From Fidelibacterota bacterium (GTDB taxonomy: Bacteria > Pseudomonadota > Alphaproteobacteria > Rhodospirillales > Rhodospirillaceae), in NCBI GenBank assembly GCA_947470105.1, contig CANISR010000008.1:1-44545 (forward strand): a stretch of 44,545 nt of DNA, in the 5' to 3' direction. The position numbers and the translations under genes were made by a program. The notes beneath the pieces were generated by a model. It was not told where the DNA came from and searched no databases. It was given only the letters and a program-made list of their open reading frames with translations. Shown one piece after another: positions 10,261 through 19,762 of this stretch. Within the stretch, counting starts at the first letter, position 1, and every line of letters starts with the position of its first letter.

Positions 10261-10968
10261 GTGGTCTCAGTTACCGCTCTTCGTCATGTGGCCTTCGAGG
10301 ATCTCGGCATTCTCGAAGAGCTGTTCGCCGCGCGCCGCTGGAAGGTAACTTACGTCGAAGCGCCCGTGGCCGATTGGGCAGCCTTCGATCCGCTGAAGCC
10401 CGACCTGCTGGTCATTCTCGGCGGGCCCATCGGCGCCAACGACACCGAGCTCTACCCGTTCCTCAAGCCGGAACTCGCCGCAATCGAACGCCGCCTCAAG
10501 GCGGACAGGCCGACGCTGGGCCTCTGCCTCGGCGCGCAGTTGGTGGCCAAAGCCCTCGGTGCGCGGGTTTACCCGGCGGTGGAAAAAGAAATCGGCTGGA
10601 AACCGCTGCTGCTCTCCCGGGTGGGCTACGCCTCTCCGGTGAAGCATCTCGGCCCCGAGCACAGCTTCATGTTTCACTGGCACGGCGACACCTTCGATCT
10701 GCCCGCGGGCGCTACGTTGCTCGCCGGCACAGCCAGCGCCATGCATCAGGCGTTTGCCTGGGGCAAGGCGACGCTGGCGTTCCAGTGTCACCCGGAAGTG
10801 CGCGCGCAGGATCTGGAGAAGTGGTTTGTCGGCCACGCTTTTGAATTGTCCCATGCCGCCGGCGCTAATGCGAAAGTATTGCGGGCGGACACGTTGCGCT
10901 ACGGCGCTGCGCTGGAGCGCCAGGGCAAGCTGTGCTTCGGCGAGTGGCTGGATAGCTTAGGGCTGTAA
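10261..10968 (+). CDS. Class I glutamine amidotransferase (GuaA-N-like)
   Basis: This stand-alone GATase1 domain of 235 residues has the nucleophile elbow LGLCLGAQL with C89 and the catalytic pair H177 and E179 in QCHPEV. GGPIGAND near residue 54 is also typical of the GMP-synthase-like subgroup. Such proteins release ammonia from glutamine or act as gamma-glutamyl hydrolases; the partner or substrate is not evident. The GTG at 10261 is only 3 bp past the secA stop, with AAGGG abutting it, so translation is probably coupled to secA. It converges on ftsY with one base between them and no terminator-like hairpin. Confidence 0.87.
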   Translation: MVSVTALRHVAFEDLGILEELFAARRWKVTYVEAPVADWAAFDPLKPDLLVILGGPIGANDTELYPFLKPELAAIERRLKADRPTLGLCLGAQLVAKALGARVYPAVEKEIGWKPLLLSRVGYASPVKHLGPEHSFMFHWHGDTFDLPAGATLLAGTASAMHQAFAWGKATLAFQCHPEVRAQDLEKWFVGHAFELSHAAGANAKVLRADTLRYGAALERQGKLCFGEWLDSLGL

Positions 10969-10969
10969 G

Positions 10970-11926
10970 CTACGCGTCCGGAGAGAGGCCCATCAAACTC
11001 CGCGCGAAGCTGTGCGAGGTAAAGGGGCGTAGATCATCTGCGCCTTCGCCGACGCCGATGAAGTGCACCGGCAGTTTGAACTTCTCCGCCAGCGCCACGA
11101 CCACGCCGCCCTTGGCGGTACCGTCGAGCTTGGTCATCACCAGGCCGGTCACGCCCACGACCTGCTTGAAAACCTCGACCTGGCTATGGGCGTTCTGGCC
11201 GACCGTGGCGTCGAGCACCAGGAGCGTGGCGTGCGGCGCGCTCGGGTCGACCTTGTTGATGGCCCGTACGACCTTTTGCAGTTCGGCCATCAGCGCGTCT
11301 TTGTTTTGCAGCCGGCCCGCGGTGTCGATCAGCAGCACGTCGTCCTTGCGCTTGCGCGACTCCATCAGCGCTTCGAAGACGAGGCCCGCCGCGTCGGCGC
11401 CGGTGTCTTTGGCGACCACGGGCACATTGGCCCTCGCACCCCAGACCTTGAGCTGTTCCACCGCCGCCGCGCGGAAAGTGTCGCCGGCGGCTAAGGTGAC
11501 ACTCAAGCCCTGGCGTTTGAACTGATGGGCGATCTTTCCAATGGTGGTGGTCTTGCCGGCGCCGTTGACGCCAACCACCAGGATCACGAACGGCTTCTGG
11601 GCGGGGTCGACGGACAGCGGCAGGGCGACCGGCTCCAGCACCTTGGCGATATCGACGGCGAAAGCGGTGCGGACTTCCTCAGAGGTGACTTCCTTGCCGA
11701 AGCGGGTCTTGGCCAAAGCTTGTGTCAAACGCGAGGCCGTCGCCGTGCCGAGGTCGGCGGTGATCAGCAGGTCTTCAAGTTCCGTCAGCGCCGCGTCATC
11801 GAGCTTTTTCTTGGTGAAGATCTCGGCGATGCCGGTCACCAGCTTCGACGAGGACTTTGACAAGCCGGAGACGAGACGCGAGAGCCAGCCGCTGCGCGGC
11901 TGTTGCGAAGGGTTATCGTCGGACAT
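10970..11926 (-). CDS. ftsY: Signal recognition particle receptor FtsY
   Basis: FtsY docks ribosome-SRP complexes at the membrane and hydrolyses GTP together with Ffh. The protein has 318 residues: a short N-terminal region, an N helical bundle from about residue 30 and the G domain with GVNGAGKTTT (119-128), DTFRAAAVEQL, DTAGR and TKLDGTAKGG. The long acidic A domain of enterobacterial FtsY is absent, which is normal in alphaproteobacteria. Its ATG overlaps the mtaB stop by one base (TAATG), so it is coupled to mtaB. Its partner ffh lies 3 kb away in a separate, divergent operon. Confidence 0.97.
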   Translation of the reverse strand: MSDDNPSQQPRSGWLSRLVSGLSKSSSKLVTGIAEIFTKKKLDDAALTELEDLLITADLGTATASRLTQALAKTRFGKEVTSEEVRTAFAVDIAKVLEPVALPLSVDPAQKPFVILVVGVNGAGKTTTIGKIAHQFKRQGLSVTLAAGDTFRAAAVEQLKVWGARANVPVVAKDTGADAAGLVFEALMESRKRKDDVLLIDTAGRLQNKDALMAELQKVVRAINKVDPSAPHATLLVLDATVGQNAHSQVEVFKQVVGVTGLVMTKLDGTAKGGVVVALAEKFKLPVHFIGVGEGADDLRPFTSHSFARSLMGLSPDA

Positions 11927-13188
11927 TACTGAAGGGCTTCCGCGTAAAGGGTGTCGGCGTCGGCGGACATAACGCGGGCCGCGACGATTTCACCCGCAAT
12001 TCCCGGCGTGGTCAGACGCACCGGTGCGTAATGTTCGGAGCGGCCGGTCTCATTGGCTTCACGCAGGACGCTGACGGTGCGCTCGATATGGCTTTGCAGC
12101 CAGGCCGCCATGGCGGATTTACCTTTGTCGCGCAGCCGTGCGGCGCGGGCTTTGATCACAGCCCCATCTACCTGCGGCATCTTCGCCGCAGGCGTGCCGG
12201 GCCGTACGGAATACGGAAACACATGCAGATGCGTCAGGCCGGCGTCGTCCACCAGGCGGTAGCTGGCCTCGGCCATGGCATCGTCCTCGGTTGGGAAGCC
12301 GGCGATCATGTCGGCGCCGAAGGCGGCATCGGGTCGCAAGGTCCGAACGCGGTTACAGAAGGCGATGATATCGGCCCGGGCGTGGCGGCGTTTCATGCGC
12401 TTCAGCACCATGTCGTCGCCGGCCTGGGCGGAGATGTGGAAATGCGGCATGAGGCGCGGCTCGTCGGCGATCAGGCGAAACAGGTCTTCGTCGGCCTCGG
12501 CGGGGTCAATGGAAGACAAGCGCAAGCGCGGCAACTCCGGCACCAGGGCCAGCAGGCGGCGGGTCATCTGCCCCAGGCTCGGTTGTCCGGGAAGGTCGGC
12601 GCCGTAGCCGGTAATATCGACGCCGGTGAAGACGACTTCGCGATAGCCGCTGTTCACAAGCTGGCGCACTTCTTCGACGATACGGCCCATGGGGACGCTG
12701 CGGTTATTGCCGCGGGCGAACGGGATGATGCAGAAAGTGCAGCGGTGGTCGCAGCCTTGCTGGACCTGCACGAAGGCGCGGGTGCGACCATCGAAGCCTT
12801 CCACCAGGTGCTCGGCGGTTTCGCGCACAGTCATGATGTCGCTGACACGCACTGTATCGTTGGCGCCGGGCAGAAAGCTCTCGGCCTTCATCTTGTGCTC
12901 GTTACCCAGGACCCGGTTTACCTCGGGCATGGCGGCATAGCGGTCAGGATCGAGCTGAACCGCGCAGCCGGCGGCGACAATATGGGCGCCGGGGTTCTCG
13001 CGGCGCAAACGGCGCAGGGTTTGCAGGCCCTGCCGCTCGGCCTCTTTGGTCACCGCGCAGGTGTTGACGATGATGGCGTTGTCGAGCCCGGCGTCGCGGG
13101 CGTGGGCGCGCATCACTTCGCCCTCGTAGGTGTTCAGACGGCAGCCGAGACTGACGACTCTGGGAGTCAGGCGGGGGGGCTCGGTCAC
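11926..13188 (-). CDS. mtaB: tRNA t6A37 methylthiotransferase MtaB
   Basis: MtaB is a radical-SAM enzyme that adds a methylthio group to t6A at position 37 of tRNAs. With a GTG start at 13188 the protein has 420 residues. UPF0004-domain cysteines are C16 (SLGCRLNTYEGE), C44 and C75. The radical-SAM cluster is C146, C150 and C153 in GCDHRCTFC, and a TRAM-like C-terminal segment follows. CRLN followed by YEGE separates MtaB from MiaB. A longer frame runs back to an ATG at 13269, but that would overlap dapF by 85 bases and add an unrelated N-terminus. The GTG shares a GTGA overlap with the dapF stop, which fits coupled translation. Confidence 0.95.
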   Translation of the reverse strand: MTEPPRLTPRVVSLGCRLNTYEGEVMRAHARDAGLDNAIIVNTCAVTKEAERQGLQTLRRLRRENPGAHIVAAGCAVQLDPDRYAAMPEVNRVLGNEHKMKAESFLPGANDTVRVSDIMTVRETAEHLVEGFDGRTRAFVQVQQGCDHRCTFCIIPFARGNNRSVPMGRIVEEVRQLVNSGYREVVFTGVDITGYGADLPGQPSLGQMTRRLLALVPELPRLRLSSIDPAEADEDLFRLIADEPRLMPHFHISAQAGDDMVLKRMKRRHARADIIAFCNRVRTLRPDAAFGADMIAGFPTEDDAMAEASYRLVDDAGLTHLHVFPYSVRPGTPAAKMPQVDGAVIKARAARLRDKGKSAMAAWLQSHIERTVSVLREANETGRSEHYAPVRLTTPGIAGEIVAARVMSADADTLYAEALQ

Positions 13189-14018
13189 GTGAGCAAGCTC
13201 GCGTCCATGGTGCCGGAGAACGCCAATGTGGCGGGCCCGGTCATGATCACATGGCCGTCCTCGCGCCATTCAATATGTAGATCGCCACCGTCGAGGGTCA
13301 CAGTCACCTTGCGATCGGTTAGTCCCCGGCGCACCGCCGCCACGGCCGAAGCACAGGCGCCGGTGCCGCAAGCCCGGGTGATACCGGCGCCGCGTTCCCA
13401 CACCCGCATGCGCACATGACCGCGGTCGATGACCTGCACTGCTTCCACATTGATGCGCGCGGGAAACAGCGCATGGTGTTCCAGCTTCGGTCCGACGGTC
13501 TCCAGATCAATGGCGCCCGCGTCCTTCACGAAAAACACCGCGTGGGGATTGCCGACATTGACGCCGACGCCGTCGCTCAAAGGGCCTTCGCTCACCGGCA
13601 GATGCAGCGTATCGCCGGCGCTGGCGAGCGGAATGGATTTCCAGTCATCCCGTGCCGGCCCCATGTCGATGGAATAGAGATCGTCTTTCCGGGTGGCGAT
13701 AATCGGTCCGCCAAGGGTCTCGAGCGTCACGCTGTCCTTACCGCTTTCTTCCATCAGCACGCGGGCGACGCAGCGGCTGCCGTTGCCGCAGCTTTCCACA
13801 ACGCTGCCGTCGGAATTGCGGATGGCGATGAAAGCGTCACCGCCGTTGCGGGGCGCTTCGATGATCATGATCTGGTCGCATCCAATGCCCGTGCGCCGGT
13901 CGGCGATGGCGGCGGCGGATTTTGGGGTCAGCGCGAATTTATGCGCGCGGGCGTCCAGCACGACCACGTCGTTGCCGAGTCCATGCATCTTGAGAAAGGG
14001 GAGACCTGCGTTGGGCAT
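13185..14018 (-). CDS. dapF: Diaminopimelate epimerase
   Basis: DapF converts LL- to meso-diaminopimelate for lysine and peptidoglycan synthesis. The 277-residue protein has both catalytic cysteines: C77 in ESCGNGSRC and C217 in RACGTGAC. The start MPNAGLPFLKMHGLGNDVVV is typical. It leads a coupled three-gene unit, dapF-mtaB-ftsY, an order common in alphaproteobacteria. An AT-rich block just upstream probably carries its promoter. No clear Shine-Dalgarno is visible. Confidence 0.97.
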   Translation of the reverse strand: MPNAGLPFLKMHGLGNDVVVLDARAHKFALTPKSAAAIADRRTGIGCDQIMIIEAPRNGGDAFIAIRNSDGSVVESCGNGSRCVARVLMEESGKDSVTLETLGGPIIATRKDDLYSIDMGPARDDWKSIPLASAGDTLHLPVSEGPLSDGVGVNVGNPHAVFFVKDAGAIDLETVGPKLEHHALFPARINVEAVQVIDRGHVRMRVWERGAGITRACGTGACASAVAAVRRGLTDRKVTVTLDGGDLHIEWREDGHVIMTGPATLAFSGTMDASLLT

Positions 14019-14070
14019 GGCCGGTTTATAGGTAGCGGGGGTGCCGCTGTCCAGGGCGACGGCTCAGTCG

Positions 14071-14106
14071 AATATTCTATAAACTGTTGTTTTATATAGA
14101 TATTAT
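14071..14106 (-). promoter_or_regulatory. AT-rich block upstream of dapF
   Basis: Only 5 of 36 bases are G or C, in strong contrast to the surroundings. The minus strand contains TATAGAAT- and TATATAAA-like sequences suited to a -10 element for dapF-mtaB-ftsY. The block overlaps the end of the VOC gene. No clear -35 partner could be fixed. Confidence 0.3.
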
Positions 14107-14441
14107 GGCCGAGGATGCTTTGGTTGATAAAGATGGAGATCGCCCCCGCCCGGCAGCCGGATTTTGGTGATGGATCCCCACCGGGCTTCCTCAACAGCCG
14201 CGCAGGCCACTTTTTTGGCGGCAAGCGCCGCCATTTCGGCCTCGAGGTCATCGCACATCAAATAAAGGGCATGACCGCCGTTGGCCTCGGCCGGGTGGAA
14301 CGCCGCCTCCGCCGGCGGCAGGGCGAAGATCAGCCAGCCGTGCCCGGCGTCCACATGCGCAAATCCCAGCACGTCGCGGAAGAAGGCGCGATCGGCCTCG
14401 GCATCGGTCGAATTGATGACCACGTGGGCGCCAGAAATCAT
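14103..14441 (-). CDS. VOC (glyoxalase/bleomycin-resistance) family protein
   Basis: This single-domain vicinal-oxygen-chelate protein has 112 residues. It begins ISGAHVVINSTDAEADRAFF, has FRDVLGF at about 21-27 and ends GGGDLHLYQPKHP. VOC proteins bind metal and act as lyases, dioxygenases or resistance proteins; the substrate is unknown. The ATG at 14441 is chosen because GGAGAAAAAC directly precedes it; an open frame extends 25 codons further upstream without a ribosome-binding site. It lies upstream of dapF in the same direction and diverges from ffh. Confidence 0.85.
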   Translation of the reverse strand: MISGAHVVINSTDAEADRAFFRDVLGFAHVDAGHGWLIFALPPAEAAFHPAEANGGHALYLMCDDLEAEMAALAAKKVACAAVEEARWGSITKIRLPGGGDLHLYQPKHPRP

Positions 14442-14485
14442 GTTTTTCTCCAATGGGTTATGGGTTTTGTCGTCGGAATCCGGGC

Positions 14486-14514
14486 TTGACTCGGTCTGGA
14501 GCCAAGCGTACACC
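14486..14514 (+). promoter_or_regulatory. Putative ffh operon promoter
   Basis: TTGACT at 14486-14491 and TACACC at 14509-14514 are 17 bp apart, in the divergent spacer upstream of ffh. The predicted leader is about 110 nt. Confidence 0.45.
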
Positions 14515-14629
14515 ACCGCCTGCCTAAGCCTGACATTCCGGGTTTTCGCTGCCTCTCGGGGGCCGTCCGTCCGCGTTATCGCGCACGGGCGTGTTTTCCG
14601 TTTGGGCCAAAGGATTTGAAAACGAGACC

Positions 14630-16069
14630 ATGTTCGACGCCTTAACCGACAAGCTTGGCAGCGTCCTTAATAAGCTGACCCGCCGCGGTGCGCTTACCGA
14701 GGCTGACGTCAGCGCCGCCATGCGTGAAGTGCGCGTGGCGCTGCTCGAGGCCGACGTGGCGCTGCCGGTGGTGAAGGATTTCATCACCAAGGTGAGCGAA
14801 CGGGCCGTGGGCGAAGCGGTCGTGAAGTCCGTCACCCCGGGCCAGATGGTCGTGAAGATCGTCCATGACGAACTCGTCGCCATGCTCGGCGGCGTCGCCG
14901 ATGCGCCGCCGACCTTTGACTCCTCCGGCATCAGCCTCGCCGCACCCGCGCCGGTGGCGGTGCTGATGGTCGGCTTGCAGGGCTCCGGCAAGACCACCAC
15001 CACCGCGAAGATCGCGCACCGTTTGCAGAGCAAGGATCGCAAGCGGGTGTTGATGGTGTCGCTCGATACCTACCGCCCGGCGGCGCAAGACCAGCTCGCC
15101 ATCCTGGGCGGCCAGGTGAACGTCATCACGCTGCCCATCGTCGCCGGCCAAAAGCCGCTGGAGATCGCCAAGCGCGGCCTCGCCGAGGCGCGCACCGGTG
15201 TGTTCGACGTGGTGATCTTCGATACCGCCGGACGCCTTACCATCGACGACGCCATGATGGCGGAAGTCACCGCGGTGCGCGACCTCATCAGGCCGCATGA
15301 GACCCTGCTCGTCACCGACGCCATGATCGGCCAGGACGCGGTCATCACGGCGCAATCGTTCAACGAGAAAGTCGGCATCACCGGTATCGTGCTGACCCGT
15401 GTCGACGGCGATGCCCGCGGCGGCGCGGCGCTGTCCATGCGGGCCATTACCGGCCGGCCCATCAAGCTCATCGGCGTTGGCGAAAAAGTCGACGCCCTCG
15501 ATGTATTCGACCCCAGCCGCATCGCCGGCCGTATTCTCGGCATGGGCGACGTGGTCAGCCTGGTTGAGAAAGCCGTCGCCAACGTCGACCACGAAAAGGC
15601 CGAGAAGCTCGCGGCGCGCATGGCCGAGGGCAAGTTCGACCTCAACGACATGCTCTCCCAATTGCAGCAGATCCAGCGCATGGGCGACATGAAGGGCCTG
15701 CTTGGCCTCATTCCCGGCGTCGGCGCGGCCATGAAGCAGATGAAGGGCGATATCGATCCCAAGCAATTCAAGCGTCTGGAAGCCATCATTCAGTCCATGA
15801 CGCCCAAGGAACGCAAAGTGCCGGACATCATCAAAGCGTCGCGCAAACAGCGCATCGCCACGGGTGCGGGCACCAACGTCGCGGAAGTGAACAAACTCCT
15901 GAAGCAGCATCAGCAGATGGAGACGGTCATGAAGCGCATGAAGAAAATGGGCGGCATGGGCGCGCTCGCCAGCATGTTCGGGGGCGGTGGCCTGCCCGGC
16001 ATGGGTGGCGGCGCGGGCTTGCCCCAAGGTCTGCCGCGTCACGGCGGGCCCCCGTTCGGTAAACGCTAA
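14630..16069 (+). CDS. ffh: Signal recognition particle protein Ffh
   Basis: Ffh binds signal sequences and 4.5S RNA and delivers ribosomes to FtsY. The 479-residue protein has the N domain (1-90), the G domain with [11 protein letters not shown] (115-125), [16 protein letters not shown] and [10 protein letters not shown], and a Met-rich M domain with a C-terminal Gly/Met-rich tail. The ATG at 14630 gives the standard [10 protein letters not shown] start with GAG upstream; an in-frame GTG 13 codons earlier is less likely. It opens the ffh-rpsP-rimM-trmD-rplS operon. No 4.5S RNA gene was seen nearby. Confidence 0.97.
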   Translation: MFDALTDKLGSVLNKLTRRGALTEADVSAAMREVRVALLEADVALPVVKDFITKVSERAVGEAVVKSVTPGQMVVKIVHDELVAMLGGVADAPPTFDSSGISLAAPAPVAVLMVGLQGSGKTTTTAKIAHRLQSKDRKRVLMVSLDTYRPAAQDQLAILGGQVNVITLPIVAGQKPLEIAKRGLAEARTGVFDVVIFDTAGRLTIDDAMMAEVTAVRDLIRPHETLLVTDAMIGQDAVITAQSFNEKVGITGIVLTRVDGDARGGAALSMRAITGRPIKLIGVGEKVDALDVFDPSRIAGRILGMGDVVSLVEKAVANVDHEKAEKLAARMAEGKFDLNDMLSQLQQIQRMGDMKGLLGLIPGVGAAMKQMKGDIDPKQFKRLEAIIQSMTPKERKVPDIIKASRKQRIATGAGTNVAEVNKLLKQHQQMETVMKRMKKMGGMGALASMFGGGGLPGMGGGAGLPQGLPRHGGPPFGKR

Positions 16070-16106
16070 CTCAGTCCAATTTCGAAGTTCATACAAAGGA
16101 GACATC

Positions 16107-16484
16107 ATGTCGTTGAAGATCAGACTCGCCCGTATCGGCGCCAAGAAGCAGGCTTACTACAAACTCGTGGTGGCGGACTCCCGCTCGCCGCGCGACGGCC
16201 GCTTCATCGAGAAGCTCGGCACCTATAACCCGCGCGTCGCCAAGGATCACAAAGAGCATCTGTCGATCAAAGAAGACCGCATAAAGCATTGGGTCGGCGT
16301 CGGCGCCCAGCCCACGGACCGCGTGCAGCGTCTGCTCGCCAAGCTCGGCCTCGCCAAGGAACCCAAGGTCAACACCCAGACCAAGAAGGACAAGCCGCGT
16401 CCGAAGACGGTCGAGCGCATGAAGGCCCAGGAAGAAGCCGCCAAGGCTGCCGCCGAAGCCGCCGAGAAAGCCGCTGCCGGCTAA
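16107..16484 (+). CDS. rpsP: 30S ribosomal protein S16
   Basis: S16 is a small-subunit assembly protein. The product has 125 residues: the conserved core [20 protein letters not shown] and [14 protein letters not shown], then an Ala/Lys/Glu-rich C-terminal extension of roughly 40 residues that is usual in alphaproteobacteria. AAGGAG lies 6 bases before the ATG. It is 37 bp after ffh and 6 bp before rimM. Confidence 0.98.
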   Translation: MSLKIRLARIGAKKQAYYKLVVADSRSPRDGRFIEKLGTYNPRVAKDHKEHLSIKEDRIKHWVGVGAQPTDRVQRLLAKLGLAKEPKVNTQTKKDKPRPKTVERMKAQEEAAKAAAEAAEKAAAG

Positions 16485-16490
16485 CACGCC

Positions 16491-17027
16491 GTGAGCAACG
16501 TTTGCTTGGGTGTGATCGTCGGCGTCAAAGGCTTGCGCGGTGAAGTTCGGGTCAAGAGCTTCACCGAGGCGCCGGAAGACGTGGCGGCCTACGGCCCTCT
16601 GAAGGCCAGCGACGGACGGACAATCACCTTGTCAGTCGTCAATGTGCTTGAAGATGTGGTGATTGCGACCATCGACGGCGTTGACGACCGCGCAGCGGCG
16701 GAAGCGCTCAAGGGCCTCGAGCTCTTTGTCGATCGCGCAGTGCTGCCGGAGACCGAGGGCGACACCTACTACCACGCCGATCTCATCGGCCTGGCGGTGG
16801 AGAGCACTGAAGGCGAGAAAGTGGGGAAGGTTTCGGCTTTCTACAATTTCGGCGCCGGCGACGTGATGGAAGTGACGGCGGAGGGCAGAAGCGATACCGG
16901 CTTTTTGCCCTTCACCGCGGATGTGATCGTAAAGGTCGATATCCCGGGGGGCAGGGTGGTCATCACCCCGAGTCCCGGGCTGTTTGAGGATGCTAAACCG
17001 GAGGACGAGACGGGCAATGGAGCGTGA
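16491..17027 (+). CDS. rimM: Ribosome maturation factor RimM
   Basis: RimM assists 16S rRNA processing and assembly of the 30S head, binding S19. The 178-residue protein begins [20 protein letters not shown], typical of the family's N-terminal beta-barrel, and has the PRC-barrel half from about residue 95 ([11 protein letters not shown]). The start is GTG, 6 bp after the rpsP stop and without a clear Shine-Dalgarno, so it is probably coupled to rpsP. Its last 11 bases overlap trmD. Confidence 0.95.
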   Translation: MSNVCLGVIVGVKGLRGEVRVKSFTEAPEDVAAYGPLKASDGRTITLSVVNVLEDVVIATIDGVDDRAAAEALKGLELFVDRAVLPETEGDTYYHADLIGLAVESTEGEKVGKVSAFYNFGAGDVMEVTAEGRSDTGFLPFTADVIVKVDIPGGRVVITPSPGLFEDAKPEDETGNGA

Positions 17028-17721
17028 GGCGTTCCAGGCGGTGGTTCTAACCCTTTTCCCGGAAATGTTTCCGGGTCCCTTGGGGGTGTCACTGGCCGGG
17101 AAAGCCTTGCAGGACGGGCTTTGGCGGCTGGAATCGGTAGACATTCGGGGTTTCGCGCGCGATAAACACCGCACCGTGGACGACAGCCCTTTCGGGGGCG
17201 GCGCCGGTATGGTGATGCGGCCCGATGTTTTGGATGCCGCCATTAAAGCCTCCCGGCTCAACGGTACGCCGCTTATTTATCCCACGCCGCGCGGTCGGCT
17301 TCTTGACCAGGCGCGGGTGCGGGAATTGGCGGCGGGTCCCGGCGTGACGGTGATCTGCGGACGCTACGAAGGCGTCGACCAGCGTTTGCTGGAGGCGCAT
17401 GGAGTGGAGGAAGTCAGCCTCGGCGATTTCATCCTCTCGGGCGGTGAAATCGCGGCGCTGGCGATGCTCGATGCGGTGGTGAGGTTGCTGCCCGGCGTCG
17501 TCGGTAAGACGGAAAGCTTGGACGAAGAGAGTTTCGAGACCGGGTTGCTTGAGTATCCCCACTACACACGGCCCGATCCGTGGAATGGGGTTGAAGTGCC
17601 CGAGGTGCTGAAGTCCGGCCACCACGCCAAAGTCAAAGCGTGGCGGCAGACCCAAGCCGAAGAAGTGACGAAAGCGCGCCGCCCCGATTTGTGGGACCGG
17701 TACGTGAAGCGGAAGACGTAA
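17017..17721 (+). CDS. trmD: tRNA (guanine37-N1)-methyltransferase
   Basis: TrmD makes m1G37 in tRNAs with G36, which prevents frameshifting. The 234-residue SPOUT enzyme has [13 protein letters not shown] at the N-terminus, the [15 protein letters not shown] substrate loop, the knot region [11 protein letters not shown] and [13 protein letters not shown], and HYTRP near the C-terminus. The ATG at 17017 lies inside the end of rimM; a longer frame into rimM exists but adds nothing family-like. Confidence 0.97.
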   Translation: MEREAFQAVVLTLFPEMFPGPLGVSLAGKALQDGLWRLESVDIRGFARDKHRTVDDSPFGGGAGMVMRPDVLDAAIKASRLNGTPLIYPTPRGRLLDQARVRELAAGPGVTVICGRYEGVDQRLLEAHGVEEVSLGDFILSGGEIAALAMLDAVVRLLPGVVGKTESLDEESFETGLLEYPHYTRPDPWNGVEVPEVLKSGHHAKVKAWRQTQAEEVTKARRPDLWDRYVKRKT

Positions 17722-17778
17722 GAAGCTGCAAAGCGACCATTACAAACCAAGAGCAAAAATTCGTAAGGGACAACGACA

Positions 17779-18168
17779 ATGAGCATTCTGGATACACTGG
17801 AAAAAGATCTTCTCGAAGAAATGAAGGCCAAGCGCGCGGTGCCGGACTTTTCCCCCGGCGATACCCTGCGCGTGCACGTGAAAGTGCTCGAAGGCCAGCG
17901 CGAACGCACCCAGGCCTATGAAGGCGTTTGCATCGCCCGCAAGAACGGCGGCGTGAACTCCTCCTTCACCGTGCGTAAGATTTCCTTCGGCGAGGGCGTG
18001 GAACGGGTGTTCCCGCTGTACGGACCGATCATCGACAAGGTGGAAGTCGTCCGCCGCGGCCGCGTCCGCCGCGCCAAGCTCTACTACCTCCGTGACCGTC
18101 GCGGCCGCGCCGCGCGTATCGCAGAAGAAGGCGGCATGAGCTCCGGCGAAGCCGCTGCGAAAGAGTAA
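17779..18168 (+). CDS. rplS: 50S ribosomal protein L19
   Basis: L19 lies at the 30S-50S interface. The 129-residue protein has [37 protein letters not shown] and [18 protein letters not shown], all standard. It is the last gene of the operon, 57 bp after trmD, and is followed by a strong terminator. Confidence 0.98.
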   Translation: MSILDTLEKDLLEEMKAKRAVPDFSPGDTLRVHVKVLEGQRERTQAYEGVCIARKNGGVNSSFTVRKISFGEGVERVFPLYGPIIDKVEVVRRGRVRRAKLYYLRDRRGRAARIAEEGGMSSGEAAAKE

Positions 18169-18204
18169 GCCGAAAAAATTAACCAGAGACGTCTGGGCTA
18201 ATTT

Positions 18205-18247
18205 CTCACCCGCGTGTTTCGACACGCGGGTGAGTTCATTTTTGGGC
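18205..18247 (+). terminator. Strong intrinsic terminator after rplS
   Basis: A perfect 13-bp stem, CTCACCCGCGTGT (18205-18217) with ACACGCGGGTGAG (18222-18234), is closed by a TTCG tetraloop and followed by TTCATTTTT. It ends the ffh-rplS operon. The facing DUF962 gene stops at 18236, so the hairpin may also help end that transcript, although the T-run on that strand is weak. Confidence 0.9.
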
Positions 18248-18553
18248 CTCTGCTTCCTTGAGATGACCGCGCAAACGGCCCGTCAGAAAAAGCCCGAACA
18301 TCCGGAAGTCGCTGAACAGCGACCAGAGCGGATAACGGAAAGTCGCCGGACGGTTGTGCTCGACGGCGATGTGGGCGAACCAGGCGAAGGCGTAACCGGC
18401 GATGAAGGCGTTTGAGACGCCGAGGGCGCCCGCCAGCAGGCACAGGATCGCAAGGCCGCTGCCCACATAATGCAGAGCGCGGGTCAACGGACGGGCGTGC
18501 TCCCGCAAGTAGTACAGCCAGAATTCGCTGTAACGGGTGATCCGCTGGTCCAC
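18236..18553 (-). CDS. DUF962 / Mpo1-like membrane protein
   Basis: The 105-residue protein has [16 protein letters not shown] at the start, two or more hydrophobic segments (about 22-50) and the family hallmark [20 protein letters not shown]. Yeast Mpo1 of this family is an iron-dependent dioxygenase acting on 2-hydroxy fatty acids; the histidines in the conserved segment fit, but bacterial roles are not established. A GTG at 18553 with AAGG 8 bases upstream is preferred. The open frame runs back to 18697, but that would overlap asd and adds atypical sequence. Confidence 0.8.
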   Translation of the reverse strand: MDQRITRYSEFWLYYLREHARPLTRALHYVGSGLAILCLLAGALGVSNAFIAGYAFAWFAHIAVEHNRPATFRYPLWSLFSDFRMFGLFLTGRLRGHLKEAEAQK

Positions 18554-18572
18554 GAGGTACCTTGAGGAAACC

Positions 18573-18601
18573 TTGATTTCAAAAGGGCGCAAGCGTAGTT
18601 T
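18573..18601 (+). promoter_or_regulatory. Putative asd promoter
   Basis: TTGATT (18573-18578) and TAGTTT (18596-18601), spaced 17 bp, lie about 85 bp upstream of the asd ATG in the divergent spacer. Confidence 0.35.
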
Positions 18602-18686
18602 GCCGCACCTTTTTCGGCCCGGCCAGCAATGATCCGGTGCCCGCAAAAACTCTGAAAAAGAAAGCCAGAAAAGAAAGATAATACAG

Positions 18687-19739
18687 ATGCCTGACACTTC
18701 ACGTCCGTCGCGCGGCTACACCGTCGCGGTCATCGGCGCCACCGGCAACGTCGGCCGCGAAATTCTCCAGACCCTGTGGGACCGCAAGTTCCCGGTGTCC
18801 AAGGTGATCGCATTGGCGTCACAGCGCTCCGTCGGTCAGGAAGTGTCCTTCGGCGAAGACGACGTGTTGAAGGTGCAGAATCTCGAAACCTTCGACTTCA
18901 AGGGCGTCGATATCGCGTTGTCGTCGCCGGGCGCCAAGATCTCGGCCATCCACAGCCCGCGCGCAGCCGCGGCTGGGTGTGTTGTCATCGACAACACCTC
19001 CCATTTCCGCATGGACCCTGATGTTCCTCTGGTGGTGCCGGAAGTGAATCCGGAAGCCATCGCCCGCTATAAGAAAAAGGGAATCATCGCCAACCCCAAT
19101 TGTTCCACCATCCAGATGGTGGTGGCGCTGAAGCCGCTGCATGACGCCTTCAAGATCAAGCGGGTGGTGGTGTCGACCTATCAGTCGACCTCAGGCGCCG
19201 GCAAGTCGGCCATGGATGAGCTGTTCAATCAGACCAAGGGCATCTACGCCAACCAGGCGGCCGCGGCGACCAAGTCGATCTTCACCAAGCAGATCGCCTT
19301 CAACGTCATTCCGCATATCGACGTGTTCCTCGATGGCGGCGAGACCAAAGAAGAGTGGAAGATGCTCGCCGAGACGCGGAAGATTCTCGATCCCGATATC
19401 AAGGTGCACGCCAACTGCGCCCGTGTGCCGACCTTCATCGGTCACGCCGAATACATCAATATCGAAACCGAGAAGCCCATCACCGATGTGGCCGCGCGCG
19501 ACATACTGCGCCAGGCGCCGGGGATCAGCGTCGTCGATCACCGCGCCAACGAAGGCTACGCCACCCCGGCCGAATGCGCCGGTGAAGACGCGGTATTTGT
19601 CTCGCGCATTCGCAAGGACAACAGCGTCGAAAACGGCCTGTCCTTCTGGTGCGTCTCGGACAACCTGCGCAAGGGCGCCGCCCTCAACGCCGTGCAGATC
19701 GCCGAAGTGCTGGTGCGGGAATACTTAAGCGCTAAGTAG
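18687..19739 (+). CDS. asd: Aspartate-semialdehyde dehydrogenase
   Basis: Asd reduces aspartyl phosphate to the semialdehyde for lysine/DAP, methionine and threonine synthesis. The 350-residue enzyme has the NADP motif [13 protein letters not shown] (15-27), the catalytic C139 in NPNCSTIQM, and [15 protein letters not shown]. It lies 4.5 kb from dapF, which acts later in the same DAP branch, but in a separate unit. It converges on the LysE gene with a 23-bp gap that contains a small direct duplication, AAGTAGGG at 19734-19741 and 19746-19753. Confidence 0.97.
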   Translation: MPDTSRPSRGYTVAVIGATGNVGREILQTLWDRKFPVSKVIALASQRSVGQEVSFGEDDVLKVQNLETFDFKGVDIALSSPGAKISAIHSPRAAAAGCVVIDNTSHFRMDPDVPLVVPEVNPEAIARYKKKGIIANPNCSTIQMVVALKPLHDAFKIKRVVVSTYQSTSGAGKSAMDELFNQTKGIYANQAAAATKSIFTKQIAFNVIPHIDVFLDGGETKEEWKMLAETRKILDPDIKVHANCARVPTFIGHAEYINIETEKPITDVAARDILRQAPGISVVDHRANEGYATPAECAGEDAVFVSRIRKDNSVENGLSFWCVSDNLRKGAALNAVQIAEVLVREYLSAK

Positions 19740-19762
19740 GGTGCCAAGTAGGGGAGCGCGCG

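Noticed and set aside
11857-13419. A 520-codon plus-strand frame
   Set aside because: Runs antisense through mtaB and into dapF; both are clear genes with overlapping starts and stops.
14642-16144. A 500-codon minus-strand frame
   Set aside because: Antisense to ffh and the start of rpsP; no recognisable protein.
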